The position numbers were made by a program, and so were the translations under genes. 64,000 bases of DNA from Ligilactobacillus saerimneri DSM 16049. GTDB taxonomy: Bacteria; Bacillota; Bacilli; Lactobacillales; Lactobacillaceae. Position 1 is the first letter of the stretch. Every line of letters starts with the position of its first letter. The stretch is taken from the NCBI RefSeq assembly GCF_000423265.1, contig NZ_AUHQ01000005.1:1-64000 (forward strand), read 5' to 3'. The notes under the pieces were generated by a model. That model saw only the letters and a list, made by a program, of their open reading frames with translations, searched no databases and was not told where the DNA came from. Shown here in pieces: positions 27,613-36,692 of the stretch.

Positions 27613-27651
27613 AAAAGAGGTTGGAAAAATTTTATCTTTCCAACCTCTTTT
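27613..27651. terminator. Bidirectional terminator
   Basis: AAAAGAGGTTGGAAA pairs perfectly with TTTCCAACCTCTTTT between the converging permease and acetyltransferase genes. Confidence 0.9.
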
Positions 27652-27661
27652 GTCATCTTCA

Positions 27662-28057
27662 TTATCTTAAAACGTAAGCTCCATAGCCAATATCTTGCTC
27701 TTTATCAAACCCTAAATAACGGAAGAAGCGATCGGTTTTGTCGTCAGCACGGGCTGAGAGGACTGCAATATGATTCAACGAATCAAAATACCGCACCGAG
27801 TGACGAATCAAATCGGCCCCAAGCTGTGAATCTTCATATTCAGGTAAAACTAGTAGGTCTTGAATATAGGCCGTAGTTGCATAGTCACTGATAGCCCGGA
27901 CAAGTCCTACTAGCTTGCCTTCTTCAAAGGCAGCAATAACATGGGACTTCTTCAAACCCTTCCGCAAGTTCTCAATGTTTTCTTTATCCCAACCTGCACT
28001 ATCAAAAAACGTGATTAGCTCTGACCGGTTGAGTTTGGGATTTACCACCATTTCCAT
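27662..28057 (-). CDS. GNAT-family N-acetyltransferase
   Basis: A 131-residue acetyl-CoA-dependent transferase of the compact GNAT type: AAFEEGKLVGLVRAIS, the acceptor strand AYIQDLLVLPEYEDSQLGADLI (acetyl-CoA loop, here Q-L-G-A in place of the usual R/Q-x-x-G-x-G/A) and FFRYLGFDKEQDIGY. The acceptor molecule is unknown. It stands alone with a GAGGA-type ribosome site. Confidence 0.88.
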   Translation of the reverse strand: MEMVVNPKLNRSELITFFDSAGWDKENIENLRKGLKKSHVIAAFEEGKLVGLVRAISDYATTAYIQDLLVLPEYEDSQLGADLIRHSVRYFDSLNHIAVLSARADDKTDRFFRYLGFDKEQDIGYGAYVLR

Positions 28058-28385
28058 CTACTTGTCCTCCTCAAGGTCACTCACCGCTTTTTCTTAACGT
28101 ATGATTAAATAAAAATGATAAAATTAATAATTCAATAATAATTCATCTGACCAGAATTATCAAGCCGAATCCCCTACCACAAGAAATTATTCGCGTCTTT
28201 GACCATTAAGAAGTGGGTGGGAGCTGATTTTTGCAGCCAGGCGTTAGGTTAAGCTAGGACGATGGTTAGCACCCCTTCGTTCGCAGTTTAGATATTAGAC
28301 TTGCGACTATTTCCCATGTTATCTGTGAGACATTAGTAAATAAAGACCGCGGCTATGGATAACCTTAGCGCTATCCCTTAGCATA
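28058..28385. other. Intergenic region containing a dispersed repeat
   Basis: There is no gene. The stretch 28206-28345 carries a long copy of the 3'-UTR element also seen at 52198-52306, described separately. Confidence 0.6.
28206..28345 (+). repeat. 3'-UTR element, copy without its terminator hairpin
   Basis: The sequence GTGGGTGGGAG, then TAAGCTAGGACGAT, TTCG and TTAGACTTGCG, then ATTAGTAAATAAAGAC follows the same order as the reverse complement of 52198-52306. Identity is partial but collinear. Unlike the other copies it does not directly follow a same-strand stop codon. Confidence 0.65.
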
Positions 28386-28387
28386 AC

Positions 28388-28423
28388 AAAAAAGTTCAGG
28401 ATGAGTGATTTTCATCCTGAACT
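28388..28423 (-). terminator. Terminator of the zur operon
   Basis: The stem AGTTCAGGATGA / TCATCCTGAACT is followed on the minus strand by a six-T run. Confidence 0.9.
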
Positions 28424-28451
28424 AATCGTGAGTTGTTTTCTCATTATTCGA

Positions 28452-29459
28452 TTAACGGTGATACCGTTCCGTCCGACTATAATGTTCGAGACTATTTGGT
28501 TGATCCGAAGAGTCTTTCCACTCTGCATCAGTATGTTGGGTCCGTCGCAAAGGTTGGTCGGAGCTAGAATTGGTTTTTGATGGCTCAGGTTGGGACGATG
28601 GCGGAGCTATTGGAGCGGTAGCTACGGCTGTTTTTTCTTGATATGCTAGTTGGACTTTGAGAGTAAATGGTTGGTGTTCTTCCATCACTGAGGACCGGCC
28701 CCCGCGCTTAAATGGTCCACCTGCCACAACCGCCGTTGCGATTGATAGGCGGTACTTGGTCAAAGCTTGGGTGGCTGGCATAAGGCCGATTTCAGTAATC
28801 GTTGCTAAAGACTGACTTTCCATTTGGTTCAGACCGCCGTATACCTCAAGCCGGTCACCAGTGTTTTTCAAGTTGAAATATGGCAAAGCCACCGGATCAG
28901 CTAACGCATAAACTTGTCCTTGATTCTTTGTTTTGAGCTCCTGATAAATATCATCATCAGTTCGGCCTCCGTAGTCAAGATTCAGATATTGAATCTTTGC
29001 TAATTGTTGCACCAATTGTTGGATATTGGCCTCCTGCTTGGGTGAGAATGCTAGCGTAGCAGGAAGTAAATTTTCATCTTTAAAAATCCCATTCGTCTGC
29101 ACATAACCATGCTGCTGGTAAAAGGCGCGGGCCCGCGCTACTTTTTTCCGTGCTTCTTCCTCTGGATCCTTGGGCGTGATATGCAACCACTGCATAATCA
29201 CTGGACTAATGTCAAATTTCGCCGGCTGATCCGTAAAGAAATACATGACATTTAAATAGGTAAAATATAATAAAATCAAAAATGCTAAGATGAACAATGT
29301 GCCTCGTCCCGCAAAACCGTTAGCATAAAAGCGGTAAGCAACATAGAGAAGATAGAAGTTCCCCAGCCCGCCGAGCACAGTATAAACACGGTTCTTTATT
29401 TTGGCATTCATGTTAATGTAGCCAATCCAGCCATTGATCATACTTAAAAGACTAAACAT
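28452..29459 (-). CDS. Membrane protein of unknown function, third gene of the zur operon
   Basis: A 335-residue protein with two to three helices near the N-terminus (VYTVLGGLGNFYLLYVAYRF, LFILAFLILLYFTYLNVMYFF). A soluble region follows (DPEEEARKKVARARAFYQQ, YALADPVALPYFNLKNTGD), then a long hydrophilic tail rich in Ser, Pro, Gln and His (residues about 270-335). I do not recognise a characterised family. AGGAGGATC precedes the ATG, and only 21 bases separate it from the Ser-rich gene upstream, so it belongs to the zur operon. Confidence 0.8.
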   Translation of the reverse strand: MFSLLSMINGWIGYINMNAKIKNRVYTVLGGLGNFYLLYVAYRFYANGFAGRGTLFILAFLILLYFTYLNVMYFFTDQPAKFDISPVIMQWLHITPKDPEEEARKKVARARAFYQQHGYVQTNGIFKDENLLPATLAFSPKQEANIQQLVQQLAKIQYLNLDYGGRTDDDIYQELKTKNQGQVYALADPVALPYFNLKNTGDRLEVYGGLNQMESQSLATITEIGLMPATQALTKYRLSIATAVVAGGPFKRGGRSSVMEEHQPFTLKVQLAYQEKTAVATAPIAPPSSQPEPSKTNSSSDQPLRRTQHTDAEWKDSSDQPNSLEHYSRTERYHR

Positions 29460-29480
29460 CGGTGATCCTCCTTTCTATAA

Positions 29481-29954
29481 TTATTGTCCACCATTCTGGG
29501 TAGTGGTCCCACCGCCTTGCGTTGTTGTGTTTTGATTTTGCGTATTAGTAGCATTACTATTCGTAGCAGCACTAGAACTAGACTTATCAGTAGTCGTGTC
29601 ATTTTTCGTTGTAGTCGAGCTATCTGCCGTCTGGTTACTATTTTGTCCGGTATTTTCCTGATTAGTATCCGGCGAATACGTCGTTGTCGCCGAACTTGTC
29701 GCAGCAGAACTCGAATCTGCGCTAGAACTATCTTGTTTTTTATCTTTGTCTTCCGAACTACTATCCTTTTTACTGCTCTGATCACTGCTGTCTGCTCTTG
29801 GGATAGATTCACTCACACTCGAGGACACTTGGGTTATCTGGCGTCCTTCTGATGTATGAGTCACCTTGTTGACCGCAACGTTTGTTGCTCCTAAGGCAAG
29901 CACCGCTGACAAAATCGCAAATGGTGTTAACAGTGGTGGTACTCGGTATGCCAT
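29481..29954 (-). CDS. Ser/Thr-rich membrane-anchored surface protein
   Basis: After one hydrophobic segment (TPFAILSAVLALGATNVAV) the remaining 120 residues are of low complexity: Ser, Thr, Asn, Asp, Gln and Gly, with many Ser-Ser and Thr-Thr runs. That makes an extended, possibly glycosylated chain crossing the cell wall. No LPXTG sorting motif is present, so it stays membrane-anchored. Its ATG is one base after the zur stop codon, with GGAG 10 bases before it. The function is unknown. Confidence 0.8.
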   Translation of the reverse strand: MAYRVPPLLTPFAILSAVLALGATNVAVNKVTHTSEGRQITQVSSSVSESIPRADSSDQSSKKDSSSEDKDKKQDSSSADSSSAATSSATTTYSPDTNQENTGQNSNQTADSSTTTKNDTTTDKSSSSAATNSNATNTQNQNTTTQGGGTTTQNGGQ

Positions 29955-29955
29955 T

Positions 29956-30399
29956 TTATGATCGCTCCGTTTCTTTTTTTAGCCTTGCATTACACTGGGC
30001 ACAAATGCCATAGATTTCAAAAACATGACTTTCAATTGTACACCCGGCCAGTTGTTGTTTAACCTGTTCATCGAACGGACAAACAGCTATCTCTTGCACC
30101 CGCCCACACTTCTTACAAATGAAGTGGTGGTGATGGTTCTGAAAATCGCATTGGTACTTCACACATTTCCCCGTCGGCCGGTTGATTGCTTCCAGAATTC
30201 CCATCCGGGTAAAATCTTCGATATTTCGATAAATCGTGTTGTGACTAACTCCTGGGTAGAGCTGCCGCAAATAAGCATCTACCTGTGTCACTTCAATAAA
30301 ATGATGCTGAAAATTACTCAGATATTCCAGTATACTTTGTCGTTGCTTAGTCACCTTGTAGTTGTTACGCCGCAAAATACCCAACGCTTCATCAATCAT
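29956..30399 (-). CDS. zur: Zinc uptake regulator Zur (Fur family)
   Basis: A 147-residue repressor with the winged helix (VTKQRQSILEYL, VSHNTIYRNIEDF) and the Fur dimer domain. The sensor strand NHHHHFICKKCGRVQEI, then VCPFDE and HVFEIYGICAQC with two CxxC pairs for structural zinc, resembles Bacillus Zur more than PerR or Fur. The ATG at 30399 aligns with the usual Zur start; a GTG 5 codons upstream is possible. It heads a three-gene operon and probably acts on the Zur box at 3045-3067. Regulation of its own operon by zinc is not visible. Confidence 0.85.
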   Translation of the reverse strand: MIDEALGILRRNNYKVTKQRQSILEYLSNFQHHFIEVTQVDAYLRQLYPGVSHNTIYRNIEDFTRMGILEAINRPTGKCVKYQCDFQNHHHHFICKKCGRVQEIAVCPFDEQVKQQLAGCTIESHVFEIYGICAQCNARLKKETERS

Positions 30400-30558
30400 C
30401 TGCTCCACCCCCACTTCGATGATGAATTTTCTTCTCTAGTTTAGCATTCCCGCCTCCGTGAGGCGAATTTTATTCTCATTTCTTAGCATATTTTATACAA
30501 GCTCCGCCCTACTTACTAGCTAAATCCCTTTAGCATAAAAATGGGATCTAAATTAATT

Positions 30559-30587
30559 TTGACATCTTATTCTCATCTTGTTATTTT
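30559..30587 (+). promoter_or_regulatory. Promoter of the amino acid permease gene
   Basis: TTGACA (30559-30564) is followed after 17 bases by TATTTT (30582-30587), a perfect -35 with a weak -10, 30 bases before the start codon. Confidence 0.5.
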
Positions 30588-30616
30588 TAATATATCTATA
30601 TTATGGAGGTGAATTT

Positions 30617-32011
30617 ATGGGGCTGAAAGAACGTCTTTTCCAAAAAGAAGATCTTTCCCGCTACTTGGCTTCTGATAAGGGTTTTACTAAAACACTTAAC
30701 GCACGTGACCTAATTTCCTTAGGGGTCGGCGTGGTAATCGGGACTGGAATCTTCATTTTGCCTGGGACAGTGGCTGCACTGCACAGTGGCCCGGCCATCA
30801 GTCTTTCATTTGTTATCGCTGCTTTAGTTTGTTCCCTGTCTGCGATGTGCTATGCTGAGTTGTCCTCTGCTTTACCCGTCGCAGGGAGCGCCTATTCCTT
30901 CGGTAACGTGCTGTATGGCGAAAGTATCGGTTGGTTTTTAGGATGGGCCTTGATCTTAGAGTACATGCTCGCCGTAGCTGCTGTTTCAACAGGGTGGGCT
31001 TCATATTTTAACTCATTTATCAGTGCCCTGGGCTTGCATATGCCCCAAGCTTTGAGTGGACCGTTTGATCCGGCTCACGGTACATATATTAATATCACTG
31101 CCGTCGCCTCTGTTTTAATCGTTGCACTCTTGCTCGCTCATGGTTCGCGGACTTCAGTACGGGTCAATGACATCATGGTAATCGTCAAAGTGATCATCAT
31201 CTTGATCTTCGTAGTGGTGGGTGCCTTTTTTATTAAGGGCAAAAACCTGCACCCATTTATGCCATATGGCTTCAGTGGGGTTATCAAGGGTTCCTCATTG
31301 GTCTTCTTTGCTTACCTTGGTTTTGACGTTGTGGCTGCTTCAGCCGCCGACGTCAAAGATCCCCAAAAAAATATGCCTCGGGGAATCATTGGCACGTTGG
31401 TCATTACCACGATTCTTTATATTGCAGTATCCGTGGTCCTCACGGGAATAGTTTATTACAAACAGCTAGACGTCAGCAACCCAGTGGCTTATGCCTTACA
31501 GCTGGTTCACCAGGACTGGGTCGCTGCTATCCTCTCAGTGGGGGCTTTGGCAGGGATGGCAACTAGCATGATTTCCACCATGTTTAGTTCCACCCGCCTG
31601 ATCTATTCTATCGGTCGCGATGGGTTGTTCCCGGAAGCGTTAGGAAAGATCAATCCTAAGACTAAAGTCCCTACCAATAGTTTGATCATTGTAACAATCA
31701 TTATCGCTTTCTTTGGCGGGGTAGTTTCTTTGGATCAGATCACTAGCTTGGTCAACATTGGTACCTTACTAGCCTTTACTTTTGTATCCTATGGTGTTAT
31801 CCGGCTGCGTAAGCGTCCTGATATTAAGAATACGGGATTTAAAGTTCCTTTCTATCCCGTCTTACCGCTTATTTCGGTTATTATGTGTCTAGCCTTGATG
31901 ACCCAATTACCAGCGGAAACATTGTTGGCATCCTTGGTATGGTTTATCATCGGAGCAGTAATTTACCTAAGTTATGGCATTAGGCACAGCAAGTTAAATA
32001 AAGTTGACTAA
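30617..32011 (+). CDS. Amino acid permease, cationic amino acid transporter type
   Basis: A 464-residue, 12-helix APC carrier with the CAT-family N-terminus (LNARDLISLGVGVVIGTGIFI), CYAELSSALPVAGSAYSF and the conserved FFAYLGFDVVAASAADVKDP. It resembles YfnA-like permeases for neutral or basic amino acids. I chose the ATG at 30617, preceded by GGAGGTGA; an in-frame upstream TTG lacks a site. It is monocistronic. Confidence 0.9.
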   Translation: MGLKERLFQKEDLSRYLASDKGFTKTLNARDLISLGVGVVIGTGIFILPGTVAALHSGPAISLSFVIAALVCSLSAMCYAELSSALPVAGSAYSFGNVLYGESIGWFLGWALILEYMLAVAAVSTGWASYFNSFISALGLHMPQALSGPFDPAHGTYINITAVASVLIVALLLAHGSRTSVRVNDIMVIVKVIIILIFVVVGAFFIKGKNLHPFMPYGFSGVIKGSSLVFFAYLGFDVVAASAADVKDPQKNMPRGIIGTLVITTILYIAVSVVLTGIVYYKQLDVSNPVAYALQLVHQDWVAAILSVGALAGMATSMISTMFSSTRLIYSIGRDGLFPEALGKINPKTKVPTNSLIIVTIIIAFFGGVVSLDQITSLVNIGTLLAFTFVSYGVIRLRKRPDIKNTGFKVPFYPVLPLISVIMCLALMTQLPAETLLASLVWFIIGAVIYLSYGIRHSKLNKVD

Positions 32012-32015
32012 TTTT

Positions 32016-32058
32016 ATAAGGCGGGAAGAAAATTCTATTTTTTTCCTAGCCTTATTTT
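32016..32058 (+). terminator. Terminator of the amino acid permease gene
   Basis: ATAAGGC pairs with GCCTTAT around an imperfect inner stem; a T-run follows. Confidence 0.75.
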
Positions 32059-32351
32059 TGTTCACTAATAACACACCAATAACGTGAAGAATAAAAAAGG
32101 AGCGGTCCATTTACTATGAACACGCTCCAATGTTAGGGTTATAATTATGAAAACTTTTTTGTTCATCGTTAGGATTTAGGGAGAAAAAGAACAAAATTTT
32201 CAATTTAGGGGAGTCAGTTAATTGCTATTAACTGATTGTCTTTATCATACGCAGTATTTGTGATGAATTTGTGAAGAATTTTCTACAAAAAGTTAAAACA
32301 AGTTAAAAATATCTAGTGTTATTTTACTAGGGTTGTTACTAAAAAGCCGAA
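32059..32351. other. Intergenic, weak hairpins only
   Basis: I see no gene. GGAGCG (32099) and CGCTCC (near 32128) form a loose stem, and CAGTTAAT/ATTAACTG (32213-32236) a small hairpin. A 10-codon frame with no ribosome site was judged noise. Confidence 0.45.
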
Positions 32352-32395
32352 ACTGGAAGAAAACAATGTTTTCTCACCAGCCTCGACTTTTATTT
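32352..32395 (-). terminator. GAAAACA-hairpin terminator of the met operon
   Basis: The hairpin core GAAAACAatGTTTTC with flanking CTGG/CCAG and CGA/TCG arms is the same element as at 7955-8009 and 52149-52184. It lies directly after the M20 peptidase stop (32414) on the minus strand. Confidence 0.75.
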
Positions 32396-32413
32396 TCCAG
32401 TTACATTTAATAG

Positions 32414-33562
32414 CTAATTAAAATAGCCAACAATCAGTTTCTTATAGGCCTCAATCGTTGCTAAATAGCTACTGATCGAAGTATATTCATCAACTTGATG
32501 GGCGATATTCCAATCATCTGGTCCGAGCAGTACCACAGGCAAGTCAGGATTGGATTTAACAAATACCGATGCATCCGTCGCCCCGTTGATCGTTGTCAAC
32601 ATTGGTTCAGCATGATCTGGATAGGCTGCATATGCGGCCTGACTGCTTGCTAATGCTAACTGCACCAAAGATGACTCAGGATCCGTTCCGACCGGTCGCC
32701 AATCGTGGAGCACTTCGAGGGTCAGTTGAGCCTGCCCTTGCGCATTGATTTGAGTTACCAGTTTCTGCAATCTCTGACTAACTAACTCATTGCCAAAGAC
32801 TTTAGTGGCACGAATATTCCCGTAAAGTTCAGCATGATCGGGAATCGTATTGACCTGGTCTCCGCCATGCATAATCGTGACACTATGCTTTACCTCACCG
32901 AGGTAAGGATCCGCCGGCACATCGGCAAAGAGAGTTCGTTCGGCAACACAAAAATCCACTAGCGCTGCTAGGGCATTCTTACCCTGACTGGGTTCGGACG
33001 AATGAACAGCTTTTCCCTGGCTGACAACCCGGTAGTTAAAACTTCCCGCATGTGCGTACACAATATTCCCACTCGTTGGTTCACCGACTACTAGTGCAGC
33101 TAGGTCGCGGGCTAGGCCCGCTTTTTCCAACCGGTTGGCCCCCGGCGTTCCATATTCTTCACCAGCAGTAGCTAACCACCGTACATGCCCGGGTAATTTT
33201 CCTGCACTGACAAGTTCAATGAGGGCTAACACCTGAGCAGCAAGCCCACTTTTCATATCAGCAGCCCCGCGTCCGTAGATCCGGTCCCCCTGGACATGGG
33301 CCGCTAGTGGGGAATAAGTCCACTGGTCAGTATCCCCTAAAGCCACCGTGTCCATGTGTCCGGTAATCCCTAAAACTGGGTCCCCCGTTCCGATATCAAG
33401 AACTAGGTTGGCACGGTTGGAGGCAAATTCCAAAACCTTGGCTGCTAGTCCATATTGTTGCAACAGGCGCTGTAAGTACGTTGCAACTGCTAATTCGTTC
33501 CCATTAGCTGTATCAATTTGCAATAAATCGCGCAAGACCTTGATTTTACTTGCCTTATCCAT
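32414..33562 (-). CDS. M20-family metallopeptidase / deacylase (ArgE/DapE type)
   Basis: A 382-residue two-zinc amidohydrolase: metal site GHMDTVALG, bridging GRGAADMKSGLAA, catalytic and metal Glu pair ATAGEEYGTPG and the dimer domain GKAVHSSEPSQGKNA. The last metal His is in DDWNIAHQVDEY. Members hydrolyse N-acyl amino acids or dipeptides; acetylornithine, succinyl-DAP and N-acyl-Met are all possible. It is 24 bases behind metI and shares the Met T-box transcript, so an acylated or dipeptide methionine source is the best inference. Confidence 0.85.
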   Translation of the reverse strand: MDKASKIKVLRDLLQIDTANGNELAVATYLQRLLQQYGLAAKVLEFASNRANLVLDIGTGDPVLGITGHMDTVALGDTDQWTYSPLAAHVQGDRIYGRGAADMKSGLAAQVLALIELVSAGKLPGHVRWLATAGEEYGTPGANRLEKAGLARDLAALVVGEPTSGNIVYAHAGSFNYRVVSQGKAVHSSEPSQGKNALAALVDFCVAERTLFADVPADPYLGEVKHSVTIMHGGDQVNTIPDHAELYGNIRATKVFGNELVSQRLQKLVTQINAQGQAQLTLEVLHDWRPVGTDPESSLVQLALASSQAAYAAYPDHAEPMLTTINGATDASVFVKSNPDLPVVLLGPDDWNIAHQVDEYTSISSYLATIEAYKKLIVGYFN

Positions 33563-33585
33563 GATCAGACATCTCTTTTCTTATA

Positions 33586-34287
33586 TTAACGTGCTTGATG
33601 ATTAAACTTCTTGGCTAAACCATCGCCAACTAACTGGATTATTAACACTAATAATAAAACTAGCAGCGTTGCAACAATGGTAATGTCATTGTTAAAGCGG
33701 TTATAGCCATAAGCAATAGCTGTATTACCTAAACCACCGGCACCGATTGCCCCTGCCATCGCCGTTAACCCGACTAAACTGATCAGGGTTACCGTTGAAA
33801 CCCGGATCAATTCAGCCCGAGCTTCCCGCAGATAAACATCCACAATAATATCTGTATTGGTGGCCCCTAAAGCTTGGGCAGCTTCAACCTTACCACTATC
33901 TACACTTTCCAAGGCCACTTGTACTTGACGGGCGTAAAAAGGAAAGACACCCAGAGATAGTGGAACAATCGCTGCCGTCGTCCCAATCTGAGTTCCGACA
34001 ATCAATTGCGTAAACGGAGCAATTACCGCCAGCAGAATAATAAATGGTACGGCCCGAAAAAGGGAGACTACCTTGTCACAAAAACCGAACCAGAATTTAT
34101 TAGGTAAAATTCCATCCGGTTTAGCTACGACCAGAGCAATCCCAAAGACCACCCCTAGCAAACCACCAAAAATAGCCGGCCAAAAAGTCATGTAGAGGGT
34201 TTGGACGATGGCTGTTCCCCAGCCACTATCGCCAGACCAGCCTAAATTGACTACATTTGGCAAATATTCATTCAAAAAGTTAGTCAT
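33586..34287 (-). CDS. metI: Methionine ABC transporter permease MetI
   Basis: A 233-residue permease of the MUT family with five to six helices and the EAA loop [20 protein letters not shown]. The ATG at 34287 lies 7 codons into the open frame, preceded by GGGGGA, and overlaps the metN stop by eight bases. It imports D- or L-methionine with MetN and MetQ. Confidence 0.94.
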   Translation of the reverse strand: MTNFLNEYLPNVVNLGWSGDSGWGTAIVQTLYMTFWPAIFGGLLGVVFGIALVVAKPDGILPNKFWFGFCDKVVSLFRAVPFIILLAVIAPFTQLIVGTQIGTTAAIVPLSLGVFPFYARQVQVALESVDSGKVEAAQALGATNTDIIVDVYLREARAELIRVSTVTLISLVGLTAMAGAIGAGGLGNTAIAYGYNRFNNDITIVATLLVLLLVLIIQLVGDGLAKKFNHQAR

Positions 34288-35341
34288 TCCAAATCCCCCG
34301 TTCATCAATCCGTGTCACTTCAACATCTTTGTCTCCTAAGAAGGCGGGAACACTAGCCAGCTGGTCATCGTTTCCTTTAACTAGAATAAACATTGTTCCA
34401 ACTGGTTCGTTGCCTAAAACCTCAATGTTCCCGTAAAGCATTGACACATCCAAGCCTAACTCGCGGTATAGGTCCAAAATGATCGACTTTGTTAAGTTAG
34501 CCGCGGAAAAGACGACTTGGAATAGTCCCTGGTCTGTCCCCAGTTTACCCAAGTTGAAGGCTTTAAGAGTTTCAATCGCTGCTAAAGACCCTCCCACAAA
34601 CTGGCGACTGAGTTCTGCTTTGGGACGCAAGTAAACATCCCGCAGACTTCCTTGTTCAATAATTTCTCCATGTTGCATAACTGCAATCTTGTTAGCCACG
34701 CGCTTGACCGCATCCATTTCGTGAGTAATCAAGACAATCGTTAAGCCTAATTTTTGGTTGAGATCCTTTAATAAGTCCAAAATCTGGTTGGTATTGCGTG
34801 GATCCAAAGCCGAAGTAGCTTCATCAGAGATCAAGATTTCCGGATCATTAGCCAACGCCCGGGCAATCGCCACCCGCTGTTGTTCCCCCCCAGATAACTG
34901 GACTGGATAGAAGTTAGCTTTGTCCTTTAATCCTACTAAATCCAACAACTTGAGTGCTTTGGTTTCGATCTCCTGATCTGAAAGGGGACTATGGCGCAAA
35001 GCAAACATCACATTATCAGCCACAGTGGTTTCATTCAAGAGATTGAAATGTTGGAAGATCATCCCAATATTCCGCCGCTTAGCCTGTAACTCTTTGGGGG
35101 TAACCTGCTGCTTGTGATCCGCAAAAAGCGTTGTCCCCGCAACTGTGATTTTTCCAGCTGTTGGCTTTTGCAAAAGATTGATGGTACGCACCAACGTTGA
35201 CTTTCCGGCCCCAGAATAACCTACAATTCCGAAAATATCCCCCTGTTCAACATTCAAGTTGACATTTTTAACTGCAGTGACCGTCCGTCCTTTTTGTTGG
35301 AAGGACACTTCAATATTTTCTAGTTTAATGATGTCTGCCAT
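34280..35341 (-). CDS. metN: Methionine ABC transporter ATP-binding protein MetN
   Basis: A 353-residue ATPase: Walker [11 protein letters not shown]-loop [10 protein letters not shown], signature [14 protein letters not shown], Walker [14 protein letters not shown]. The C-terminal NIL domain (about 265-345) is the known site for feedback inhibition by methionine in E. coli MetN. It is the second gene of the metQNI operon. Confidence 0.96.
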   Translation of the reverse strand: MADIIKLENIEVSFQQKGRTVTAVKNVNLNVEQGDIFGIVGYSGAGKSTLVRTINLLQKPTAGKITVAGTTLFADHKQQVTPKELQAKRRNIGMIFQHFNLLNETTVADNVMFALRHSPLSDQEIETKALKLLDLVGLKDKANFYPVQLSGGEQQRVAIARALANDPEILISDEATSALDPRNTNQILDLLKDLNQKLGLTIVLITHEMDAVKRVANKIAVMQHGEIIEQGSLRDVYLRPKAELSRQFVGGSLAAIETLKAFNLGKLGTDQGLFQVVFSAANLTKSIILDLYRELGLDVSMLYGNIEVLGNEPVGTMFILVKGNDDQLASVPAFLGDKDVEVTRIDERGIWND

Positions 35342-35351
35342 ATGGTCCTCC

Positions 35352-36197
35352 TTATTTCAACTTAATATCCCATGCAGTGACTTCTTTATTACCATAGTAC
35401 TTGTGCAACAGGCGCTTAACTTCCTTAGTTTGGTAAGACTTTACCACATCTTTATATGCTTGGTTGTTCTTATCCTTCTTGTTAGCAGCAAAGACATTGA
35501 TCCATTGTTCAGAGTCCTTGTTCAAAGGTTCAACGTAGATTGTTTGCTTATCCCCTAACTTAGCCGGAATTGCATATGTGTTGTTAACAACCGCAGCATC
35601 CACATCCTTCAGCGAACGAGCAGTTTGTTCTGCCCCTAATTCCTTGATCTTAAGTTCTTTAGGGTTCTTGTCAATATCAGCAATCGTTGCTAATTTACCT
35701 GTTCCCTTCTTAAAAGTGATCAAACCTGCATTTTTCAAAACATAAAGGGCCCGACTTTCATTGGAGGCATCGTTAGGAACTGCAATAGTAGCTCCTTGTG
35801 GCAACTCATTGAGTTTGTGGTACTTTTCTGAGTAGAGCCGAATTGGGGCAATGACCGTACTCCCAATGCTTACCAGGTCACCTTTGTTGGCCTTGTTCCA
35901 AGCATTTAAGAATGCTGTGTGTTGGAAGTTGTTTAAATCAATATCGCCATTTTGAAGAGCTTTGTTGGGTTGGTTATAGTCAGTAAAATCCTTCAACTGA
36001 ACGGTTACCCCATACTTATCCTTGGCTGTTTTCTTTACTTGATCCCAAATCTTTTCATCCTGGTTAGAGATCCCCACTACCCCAACCGTAACTGTTTTGT
36101 TTTGTTGGGTCCGTTTATGGACAAGTGAGAAAATTCCTCCTCCGATAATAGCTACCAGTACGACTAACCAAATAATTAAATTCTTTCTTCTTCTCAT
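35352..36197 (-). CDS. metQ: Methionine-binding protein MetQ (NlpA family)
   Basis: A 281-residue receptor: [31 protein letters not shown] and [21 protein letters not shown] are NlpA-family signatures. The N-terminus is a membrane helix ([19 protein letters not shown]) without a lipobox Cys, so this copy is anchored by a helix instead of lipid, unlike most Gram-positive MetQ proteins. It is the first gene behind the Met T-box and lies 10 bases from metN. Confidence 0.94.
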   Translation of the reverse strand: MRRRKNLIIWLVVLVAIIGGGIFSLVHKRTQQNKTVTVGVVGISNQDEKIWDQVKKTAKDKYGVTVQLKDFTDYNQPNKALQNGDIDLNNFQHTAFLNAWNKANKGDLVSIGSTVIAPIRLYSEKYHKLNELPQGATIAVPNDASNESRALYVLKNAGLITFKKGTGKLATIADIDKNPKELKIKELGAEQTARSLKDVDAAVVNNTYAIPAKLGDKQTIYVEPLNKDSEQWINVFAANKKDKNNQAYKDVVKSYQTKEVKRLLHKYYGNKEVTAWDIKLK

Positions 36198-36562
36198 AAT
36201 TCATTTCCTCCCTTGTATCCTTGCTGATATCTTTTTCCTAACCAATTAAATTATCCCAAAAAAAATCGCCCTTTATCAACTATCTTGATAAAGGACGATT
36301 GCTCGTGGTGCCACCTTACTTCACCGAGCCCCTCACAGAGCCCAGCCTCTCTAGGTTTCTCCCCAGGACGTCTCCTGAGGAAATACCTTGCACTAGTAAC
36401 GTGTGCAAACCCGTTGTTGACTAAATATCGTCAACACCATTCCCAGTCCATCTTCAGAACTTTCAACCACTCCTTCACACCACCCAGGAGCTCTCTGTAG
36501 CTATATCCGATTCCTACTCTACTGTTCATAACGTTTCTTTTGAGTAATTTATTATTGATTAT
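36198..36562 (-). promoter_or_regulatory. T-box leader of the methionine operon
   Basis: Read on the minus strand, the leader starts with AGAGTAGGAATCGG (36508-36521) and GAGAGCTCCTGGG. It contains the conserved T-box AAGGTGGCACCACGAG (36302-36317), which pairs with the unpaired end of uncharged tRNA. It ends with the terminator stem ATCGtCCTTTATCA / TGATAAAGGgCGAT (36265-36299), followed by eight Ts. ATG triplets occur in the expected specifier region. Uncharged tRNA-Met is the inferred signal because the genes are metQNI. Confidence 0.9.
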
Positions 36563-36568
36563 GGAAAC

Positions 36569-36596
36569 ATTATAACTTAATTCTCATTTTCGTCAA
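36569..36596 (-). promoter_or_regulatory. Promoter of the methionine operon
   Basis: TTGACG (36591-36596) is followed after 16 bases by TATAAT (36569-36574) on the minus strand, just upstream of the T-box leader. Confidence 0.8.
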
Positions 36597-36692
36597 CATT
36601 TTTGACGAATTTTTTTCGCGTTATTTTGGGCTTCCCCCTTAAAGCGTGGTAAACTTGAGAAAAATCATTATTATTTAGGAGGGATTTTCTCA

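Noticed and set aside
29444-29852. Basic Arg/Ile-rich frames on both strands across the Ser-rich gene
   Set aside because: They are shadows caused by the repetitive Ser and Thr codons and lack ribosome sites.
32099-32236. Loose hairpins and a 10-codon frame between the permease and the met operon
   Set aside because: Weak pairing, no ribosome site and no conserved motif.
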